This document shows positions 1 through 4,964 of a stretch of DNA of 9,385 nt, one piece after another (position 1 is the stretch's first letter; the number at the start of each line of letters is the position of its first letter). The DNA comes from Oscillospiraceae bacterium. GTDB lineage: Bacteria > Bacillota > Clostridia > Oscillospirales > Ruminococcaceae. The notes under the pieces are model-generated. The model made no database searches. It had not been told where the DNA came from and saw only the letters and a program-made list of their open reading frames with translations. The stretch is from assembly GCA_029005335.1 (NCBI GenBank), contig JAQXFT010000038.1, positions 1 through 9,385 on the forward strand, given 5' to 3'. A program made the position numbers and the translations under genes.

Positions 1-1
1 C

Positions 2-301
2 ATATCAGAGCAGATAACGGAAAGTGTCGATATTCCATTGCCTGTTGTAACAATAGTTATCACTGTTGTTGTGTTTGGCATAGTCGGATTATTGTTGTAT
101 TTTGGTGGTAAATTCGTTTTTAGACAGTATCAAGAGTATTGTTTTGATGAATCAGGACTGTTTATAACGCTTGCTATTGTAGCGGTTCTCGTATGGTTTG
201 CGGATAGTATGCCCTTGAACATAGTGCTTATGTTTATTATAAGCCAATTATTATATATTGGTGTGCGTTGGTATGTTAAGGGTTATCGGGAAAATCATTG
301 A
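2..301 (+). CDS. Unrecognised small membrane protein, 3' part only (5' end outside window)
   Basis: The reading frame is open from the first bases of the window to a TGA at 299-301, so about 99 residues of the C-terminal part are visible and the true start most likely lies upstream. A TTG at 38 could serve as a start but has no convincing Shine-Dalgarno in front, and the frame continues in an acceptable way (ISEQITESVDIPLPVV) before it. Three hydrophobic segments are seen: one just after the IPLP stretch, then, after a short polar loop (KFVFRQYQEYCFDESG), two close together separated by a DSMP turn. The tail is basic (RWYVKGYRENH), consistent with a cytoplasmic C-terminus. Codon choice (many TTG, TTA, GTT) differs from the ATA/AGA-rich genes further right. 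The gene ends directly before a hairpin terminator. I do not recognise the family; a membrane-type accessory protein is possible but unsupported. Confidence 0.6.
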   Translation: MSEQITESVDIPLPVVTIVITVVVFGIVGLLLYFGGKFVFRQYQEYCFDESGLFITLAIVAVLVWFADSMPLNIVLMFIISQLLYIGVRWYVKGYRENH

Positions 302-306
302 TAAAT

Positions 307-334
307 AAAAGGAGCTTATAAAAAAGCTCCTTTT
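307..334. terminator. Bidirectional intrinsic terminator between convergent genes
   Basis: A GGAGCTT / AAGCTCC stem (311-317 with 324-330) encloses a 6-nt A-rich loop. It is flanked by AAAA on the left and TTTTT on the right, so the stem can extend to 11 bp. On either strand the hairpin is followed by a T-run. It lies 5 bp after the stop of the + strand membrane gene and about 40 bp beyond the stop of the minus-strand immunity-like gene, so it can end both transcripts. Confidence 0.88.
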
Positions 335-373
335 TATTAATAGTTGTGTTTGTATATCATATAATAAGATGTT

Positions 374-793
374 TTAATAGTTTCCGCCTTCGGGTATATC
401 ATCTGGTGAAATCCATTCAATTTCTGTTGAAGCTGTCCCTGTTTCCAGAAATTCTTTTATGCCTTTCCATGCCAGTTCAGGTGGTAAAAATAACCCCATG
501 GAAATATCGCATACATCTTTTGTCCAAACAATTTCATCTAATTTGTTTTTATCAAAAACGGATAGTTTTTCTTCATTGCTCTCATGACGCAAGTAAATTC
601 CATAATCAAGATGTACATTAATAATTAATGTAGCAATTGACTCCTCATCTTCAAAGTAATGAATTTCTGCATAAGCAGTATTTACTGATGACCAATAATT
701 TTTAAAGTTTTTTATAATATCATTGTATAGAATATCAGTATCAATATTGGTAATAATTTCATCCATTGGAGAGTAATAATGTGTATATTTCAT
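374..793 (-). CDS. Putative Imm1-family immunity protein
   Basis: This encodes a 139-residue soluble acidic protein with no signal peptide or membrane segment. The start at 793 is backed by AGAGGT about 8 nt upstream. The C-terminal part is the telling piece: a proline-led helix (LPPELAWKGIKEFLETG, residues 103-119) followed by a strand ending in Trp (STEIEWI, W127). This matches my memory of Imm1 (PF14430), immunity proteins whose ends read roughly 'P-x-x-x-A-x-x-A-h-x-E-F-h-x-T-G-x-x-P-x-x-h-x-W' and which sit directly after polymorphic-toxin genes, often of the deaminase superfamily. The expected role is to bind and neutralise a cognate toxin domain in the cytoplasm. The family call is from motif memory, not a search. 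There is no intact toxin upstream: the previous gene is a phosphoesterase, with a short startless frame in between whose stop overlaps this ATG (TAATG). No separate promoter is obvious, so it may depend on the mscS promoter. It could instead be another small alpha+beta immunity family. Confidence 0.62.
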   Translation of the reverse strand: MKYTHYYSPMDEIITNIDTDILYNDIIKNFKNYWSSVNTAYAEIHYFEDEESIATLIINVHLDYGIYLRHESNEEKLSVFDKNKLDEIVWTKDVCDISMGLFLPPELAWKGIKEFLETGTASTEIEWISPDDIPEGGNY

Positions 794-882
794 TATTGAA
801 TACCTCTTTTTTCAAGTGATTCAGGAATATAATTTGTCGCTCTTTTAAATTCCGATTTATCTTGCCAGATATATTTTAATAT
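793..882 (-). pseudogene. Possible residual C-terminal tail of a lost toxin gene
   Basis: On the minus strand a frame without any ATG, GTG or TTG start is open for 41 codons (918 down to 796) and stops with a TAA at 795-793 whose last A is the first base of the immunity-like ATG (TAATG). The part outside the phosphoesterase gene reads like a real protein end, with balanced polar and hydrophobic residues (KYIWQDKSEFKRATNYIPE, then SLEKRGIQ). The stop-start overlap is typical of translationally coupled toxin-immunity pairs. The frame's upstream part runs into the phosphoesterase gene in another frame, so a deletion junction near 876-882 is inferred. An open stretch of this length in AT-rich DNA can also arise by chance, and I cannot assign a toxin family. 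Confidence 0.35.
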
Positions 883-1745
883 GGATTCAGCTGTATAACA
901 GCGATTTCCGGTCTGTTGTTAAGTCTTGCGGGAACGGGATAGTTTCCGAGTCCGGAAGTGATAAACATATACTTATCCTTTTCGGAAAGACTGAAAAGAC
1001 CCTTGTCGTATACATTTTTTCTTCCCTTTGAAAATTCCGGAAACCATTTGTCATCAGCGGAATCGTATACAGCACCCAGTCCGAAAGGCAACTGAATCAT
1101 ACCGCCGTGAGTATCACCGCAAAGTGTAAGGTCTGCACCGAAATCGTTATAGTAATCATACATGGGTATATGTGCCATAAGAATATTGTAATATGACGGG
1201 TCAAGCTGAAATTCGTTTGAAAGATTGAAAGTATCCGAAAAATAGGCGTTGTTTATTCCGTATATTCTTATGTTATTCCCTTTGATATTAAGAGTTTCGG
1301 ACTGATAGTTCATAACATTGACATCATTCTGCATAAGAACATTCAGATATTCAACAGAGCGGTCGTGGTCACCGGGGACGAAAAACACATCATAGCCGGC
1401 TTTGACAGTATCAATCATCAGGGATTCAGCGAGTTCAATATTTTCCTGAGAAGTTTTTCTTGAATACATATCACCAAGATATAAAACAACATCAGGATTT
1501 ATTTTATCGAGCTTTCTGAGAATTGTTTCCGGACGTATACCGTATTTTTCGGCATGATAATCACTGAGAACAGCAATTTTTACGGAAGTATTGATTTTAG
1601 GAGAGCTTATTTCTTTTTTGTTTATTTTTATGGTATAATTATTGAAGTACCAGATGAAAATAATTATTATCAGAAATGCGGTCAGACGTCGGAAGAAGTA
1701 TTTGGGACTCTTTTTTTTCAGTTGGGAAGCTTTCTTGTCAGACAT
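876..1745 (-). CDS. Membrane-anchored metallophosphoesterase (calcineurin-like, YkuE/YaeI type)
   Basis: The protein has 289 residues. A basic N-terminus (KKKSPKYFFRR) precedes one hydrophobic helix at about residues 21-38, which suggests a signal anchor with the catalytic domain outside the membrane. The calcineurin-like phosphoesterase motifs follow in order: SDYH (61-64), GD (91-92), GDHD (125-128), AH (191-192) and GDTHGG (210-215), then the usual C-terminal SGLGNYPVPARLNNRPEI region. Family members bind two metal ions and hydrolyse phosphoesters; some YkuE/LpxG/YaeI-type members act on lipid pyrophosphates, but the substrate here is unknown. Two metal-ligand positions differ from the textbook forms: GNH[D/E] is GDHD and GHxH is GDTH, so Asp replaces Asn and His. 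This may mark a subfamily rather than loss of activity, since all other ligands are kept. The start has AGGAG formed by the last codons of mscS (5-bp gap), which implies translational coupling. Confidence 0.88.
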   Translation of the reverse strand: MSDKKASQLKKKSPKYFFRRLTAFLIIIIFIWYFNNYTIKINKKEISSPKINTSVKIAVLSDYHAEKYGIRPETILRKLDKINPDVVLYLGDMYSRKTSQENIELAESLMIDTVKAGYDVFFVPGDHDRSVEYLNVLMQNDVNVMNYQSETLNIKGNNIRIYGINNAYFSDTFNLSNEFQLDPSYYNILMAHIPMYDYYNDFGADLTLCGDTHGGMIQLPFGLGAVYDSADDKWFPEFSKGRKNVYDKGLFSLSEKDKYMFITSGLGNYPVPARLNNRPEIAVIQLNPY

Positions 1746-1750
1746 AGTTT

Positions 1751-2656
1751 TTACTCCTGATTTTCTTTTATATGTATGTCAATCTGGCTGTATGGGATTT
1801 CGATATTATTTCTGTCAAATTCAAGCTTGACGCTTTCAGTAAGATTATAGAATACCTTCCAGTAATTTTCATTTTCAGTCCATACCTGAACGCAGATACC
1901 GACAGAGCTTTCCTTATGGGAACACATTCTTATAAGGGGTTCAGGTTCGGAGAGAATGAGGGAATCGGATTCGACAACATTTCTGATAACATTTCTTGCC
2001 TTTTCAAAGCTGTCACCGTATGCGATATCGAAAACGAGGTCAACACGTCGTGTAGAGGTTTCGCTGTAATTTATGATTTTAGCATCGGTAATTTTTCCGT
2101 TCGGAATAAAGATACTCTTGTTGTCGGGAGTAATAATTTTTGTATAAAGAATACCGATTGAATCGACAGTTCCGATGGAATTGTCAATTTCAATGAGGTC
2201 GCCTGATTTGAAAGGCTTTGAAAAGAGGATTATAAATCCTCCGGCAAGGTTTGAAAGGCTGTTCTGAAGTGCAAGACCGATTGCAATTCCGGCAGTACCG
2301 ATTACAGTAACGATTGAAGTCATAGGTACATTGAGTATGGAAAGTGCAATTATTGCAACAAGAATATAGAGAATAACTCTTACAAGGGATATTAAAAAGC
2401 TTCCGGCAGTATTTTCGATATTTGAACGTTCAACGAATTTAGCGGTAATTTTAAGCAGTATCTTTGAAAGTATTATTCCGAGAAAAAATACAGTAACGGC
2501 AAATGCAAGTACCGGAAGAGCTGAAATAAATTTATCGGTTATAGATGTCAGAAGCGAGGAGGCATTTTCCACGCTTTCTTTAACATTCGGAATCTGAAGC
2601 TCAGTAGTGGAGGTTTCCGCAGTTTCAGTCAGAGCGGAGGTAAGGATTTCAGTCAT
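1751..2656 (-). CDS. mscS: Small-conductance mechanosensitive channel, MscS family
   Basis: This is a 301-residue inner-membrane channel, close to the E. coli MscS length (286). It opens under membrane tension in hypo-osmotic shock and releases solutes; family members form heptamers. After a Thr/Ser/Glu-rich N-terminus come TM1 (about 45-70), TM2 (about 88-110) and the glycine/alanine-rich pore helix TM3 (from about 112, VIGTAGIAIGLALQNSLSNLAGG). The family signature continues with FSKPFKSGDLIEI (145-157) and the beta domain with IFIPNGKI (182-189) and INYSETSTRR. The alpha-beta C-terminal domain is complete. The ATG at 2656 has AAAGGAG 10 nt upstream (2667-2673), and a strong promoter lies at 2696-2724. 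The phosphoesterase gene follows 5 bp after its stop, so the two form an operon. Confidence 0.95.
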   Translation of the reverse strand: MTEILTSALTETAETSTTELQIPNVKESVENASSLLTSITDKFISALPVLAFAVTVFFLGIILSKILLKITAKFVERSNIENTAGSFLISLVRVILYILVAIIALSILNVPMTSIVTVIGTAGIAIGLALQNSLSNLAGGFIILFSKPFKSGDLIEIDNSIGTVDSIGILYTKIITPDNKSIFIPNGKITDAKIINYSETSTRRVDLVFDIAYGDSFEKARNVIRNVVESDSLILSEPEPLIRMCSHKESSVGICVQVWTENENYWKVFYNLTESVKLEFDRNNIEIPYSQIDIHIKENQE

Positions 2657-2685
2657 TAAAAGAAAACTCCTTTCTCAATCAGGAA

Positions 2686-2702
2686 ATATAATGATATTAT
2701 AT
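2686..2702. repeat. AT-rich palindrome overlapping the mscS -10 box
   Basis: ATATAAT and ATTATAT form 7-bp arms around a GAT centre. The right arm contains the whole mscS -10 hexamer and the left arm covers the probable transcription start. A wider TCAGG / CCTGA pair (2679-2683 and 2709-2713) flanks it. It could be an operator, but AT-rich composition alone makes such a short palindrome fairly likely. Confidence 0.4.
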
Positions 2703-2724
2703 CAGAAACCTGAAAAAAAGTCAA
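2696..2724 (-). promoter_or_regulatory. Sigma-A-type promoter for mscS operon
   Basis: On the minus strand, TTGACT (2724-2719) is followed after exactly 17 bp by TATAAT (2701-2696), with TGA directly before it as an extended -10. The start of transcription would fall near 2690, about 35 nt before the mscS ATG. Confidence 0.88.
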
Positions 2725-2753
2725 CACAGTAATAAGCTTCATAACTGACTTTT
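2716..2753. repeat. 8-bp inverted repeat in the divergent promoter region
   Basis: AAAAGTCA (2716-2723) and TGACTTTT (2746-2753) are perfect inverted copies separated by 22 bp. The left arm covers most of the mscS -35 box (TTGACT on the minus strand). The right arm lies upstream of the recJ promoter and is not followed by a usable -10. This could be a dimeric regulator site or chance. Confidence 0.45.
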
Positions 2754-2786
2754 GAATCCGGAACGAAATTTTTTTTGTTTTTCCTA

Positions 2787-2815
2787 TTGTAATATGAAGA
2801 AAAAGATGATATAAT
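2787..2815 (+). promoter_or_regulatory. Sigma-A-type promoter for the recJ-rel operon
   Basis: TTGTAA (2787-2792) and TATAAT (2810-2815) are separated by 17 bp, with TGA directly before the -10 as an extended -10. The start of transcription would be near 2822, leaving a short leader of about 27 nt before the recJ ATG, too short for a riboswitch or T-box. Confidence 0.85.
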
Positions 2816-2833
2816 GTATTATTATACAACGAT

Positions 2834-2840
2834 TGGGGAG
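2834..2840 (+). promoter_or_regulatory. Ribosome binding site that fixes the recJ start
   Basis: TGGGGAG lies 8 nt before the ATG at 2849. An in-frame GTG at 2840 overlaps the last base of this site and so cannot be the start; recJ begins at 2849, three codons later. Confidence 0.8.
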
Positions 2841-2848
2841 TGATTCAG

Positions 2849-4957
2849 ATGAAGAAGTGGAACATAAAAAAAGCAGATGAGAAAGCTGTCAGAGAGCTTA
2901 TGAATGATGAGAATTTTAAAAATACTGTTCTTGATGAACTTTTATCAAGAGAGCCTGATTCAGCAATACTCAGTGGAAATGCTCAGGATAATACTATAAT
3001 TTCACTGCTTGCACCAGTACTTTCAGCCAGAGGCTTCAGCAGTACGGAGAGTATATCAGAAAAATTTTCAGTAAATAAGCTTTCAGACCCTTTTCTCATA
3101 AGAGATATGCAGAAGGCATCAGACAGGATTAACAAAGCGATTAATGAAAATGAAAAAATCTGTATTTATGGTGACTATGACTGCGACGGAATAATGTCAA
3201 CTGTAATGCTCTATACGTTTCTCAGTCAGGCTGGTGCAGATGTAATTTATTATATTCCTGAACGTTCGGAGGGATACGGATTAAATGCAGATGCCGTGAA
3301 AAAAATAGCGGATATGGATACAAAGCTTATAATTACGGTTGACAACGGAATATCAGCAATAAAGGAAGCAGAGCTTATATATGAACTCGGAATGGAGCTT
3401 GTAATTACTGACCATCACCAGACAGGCGAGACACTTCCCAGAGCTGAAGCAGTAGTAGACCCGCACCGTGCAGACTGTATGTCACCTTTCAAGAATCTTT
3501 GCGGAGCAGGTGTTGTACTGAAGCTTATATCAGCACTGGACGGAGGAAATTATGACATTCCCCTTGAGCAGTTTTCAGAGCTTGCAGCAATAGCTACTGT
3601 TGCAGATGTTGTTGATTTATCGGGTGAAAACAGATATATAGTATGCAGAGGAATGAATTTTATCGGACAGTCTGACTATACAGGTATAACATCGCTTCTT
3701 GAGGTAAGCGGACTTCTGGGGAAGAAAATAAGCTCAACATCAATAGCATTTATGATTTCTCCGAGAATAAACGCATCAGGAAGATTCGGCTCACCGAAAA
3801 CAGCAGTAAATCTTATTCTTTCTGAAAATGAGGAGGAAGCTCACGCAATTGCTCAGGAGCTGGATTCGCTTAACGAAAACCGCAAAAAGGCAGAAAGTAT
3901 TATAACTGATGAAATATGCGGAATTTTAAATTCGGACAGAAGCCTTGCATCAAAAAGAGTGTTATTCTTTAAAGGAAATAACTGGAATCACGGAGTTATC
4001 GGAATAGTAGCCTCAAAAATAGAAGAGCTTTACGGAAAGCCATGCTTTATAGCATCTGAATCCAACGGAGAAATAAGAGGTTCAGCAAGAGCATTCGGAG
4101 AATTTTCAGTATTCAAAGCATTAAGCTACTGCAGTGAATGTCTTGAAAAATTCGGAGGACATCAGGGAGCAGGCGGATTTACTATAAAAAGCGGAATGAC
4201 TGAAAAATTTGATGAAATGCTTCAGGAATATGCACTTATAAATCATAAGAAAATGCCCGTATTTTCCTATGATATAGACCACGTACTCAGACCGGAGGAA
4301 ATGACAGTCAGAGGCATAAAGGGACTGGATTTTATGGAGCCTTGCGGTCAGGGAAATGATAAGCCGGTATTTCTTATAAACGGTGCAACTGTTGAGGAGC
4401 TTTCGCCTATGGGAGCAGGAAAGCATACTAATATCCGTATAAATTACGGGGGAAGAAGATTATATGCAAAGCTTTTCAGAAAGAATCCTGAACAGTCGGG
4501 AATCATAACAGGTCAGGAATATAATTTTGCGGTAAATCTTGAAATAAATCATTTCAACAATAAGGACAGTGTAAATATAATTGTCGTGGATTACCGCAGA
4601 CAGGGTATAAACCAGAGCAGAATAACAGGTGCAGTATATGCATATGAAAGCTTTATAAGAGGCGAGGAGCTTCCTGAGAATTACTATTTATCCATGTATC
4701 CGGAGCGTGCTGAAACAGCATTAATATACCGCAATATAACGGAGACAGGAATTGATATTGATATGCTTTATACAAAAGTATTCTCCGAAGACCTGAATTA
4801 CTGTAAATTTCTTGTTGTGCTGGAGGCTCTTGCGGAGCTTAATCTCATAGAATATAATTCAGCCGGAAGAAAAGTAAAACGCCTTAAAGCAAATGGAAAG
4901 GTAAGTCTTGATACTGCCCCTGTACTTATAAAACTTAAAGAAAAAATGGGAGAGTGA
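2849..4957 (+). CDS. recJ: Single-stranded-DNA-specific 5'-3' exonuclease RecJ
   Basis: The product has 702 residues from the ATG at 2849. RecJ degrades single-stranded DNA 5' to 3' in recombinational repair, mismatch repair and fork processing, using Mn/Mg ions held by the DHH domain. Visible motifs, in order: GDYDCDG (108-114), VDNGI (164-168), the DHH triad in VITDHHQTG (188-190), VVDPHR (202-207), CGAGVVLKLI (218-227), ATVADVV (249-255) and SPRINASGRFG (304-314). After the connecting helix the DHHA1 half follows, with WNHGVIGIVASKI (379-391), GSARAFG (411-417) and GGHQGAGG (436-443), then the OB-type domain beginning around EPCGQGN. Beyond it is a C-terminal extension of about 100 residues found in Firmicute RecJ and missing from the shorter E. 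coli enzyme (577 residues). All catalytic motifs are intact. It is the first gene of the rightward operon, and its last codons carry the ribosome binding site of rel. Confidence 0.96.
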   Translation: MKKWNIKKADEKAVRELMNDENFKNTVLDELLSREPDSAILSGNAQDNTIISLLAPVLSARGFSSTESISEKFSVNKLSDPFLIRDMQKASDRINKAINENEKICIYGDYDCDGIMSTVMLYTFLSQAGADVIYYIPERSEGYGLNADAVKKIADMDTKLIITVDNGISAIKEAELIYELGMELVITDHHQTGETLPRAEAVVDPHRADCMSPFKNLCGAGVVLKLISALDGGNYDIPLEQFSELAAIATVADVVDLSGENRYIVCRGMNFIGQSDYTGITSLLEVSGLLGKKISSTSIAFMISPRINASGRFGSPKTAVNLILSENEEEAHAIAQELDSLNENRKKAESIITDEICGILNSDRSLASKRVLFFKGNNWNHGVIGIVASKIEELYGKPCFIASESNGEIRGSARAFGEFSVFKALSYCSECLEKFGGHQGAGGFTIKSGMTEKFDEMLQEYALINHKKMPVFSYDIDHVLRPEEMTVRGIKGLDFMEPCGQGNDKPVFLINGATVEELSPMGAGKHTNIRINYGGRRLYAKLFRKNPEQSGIITGQEYNFAVNLEINHFNNKDSVNIIVVDYRRQGINQSRITGAVYAYESFIRGEELPENYYLSMYPERAETALIYRNITETGIDIDMLYTKVFSEDLNYCKFLVVLEALAELNLIEYNSAGRKVKRLKANGKVSLDTAPVLIKLKEKMGE

Positions 4958-4964
4958 TATTATT

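Noticed and set aside
346..621. 91-codon + strand open frame opposite the immunity-like gene
   Set aside because: It is antisense to a frame with a good ribosome binding site and family-like motif, and lies just behind a terminator.
1772..2161. 129-codon + strand open frame opposite mscS
   Set aside because: It lies wholly within the clearly conserved mscS gene on the other strand, and has no ribosome binding site or recognisable protein character.
2816..2848. Possible riboswitch or attenuator before recJ
   Set aside because: The leader from the predicted start of transcription is only about 27 nt and shows no hairpin.
4121..4426. 101-codon minus-strand open frame inside recJ
   Set aside because: It is a shadow of the DHHA1 part of recJ; its composition is that of a reverse-complemented gene.
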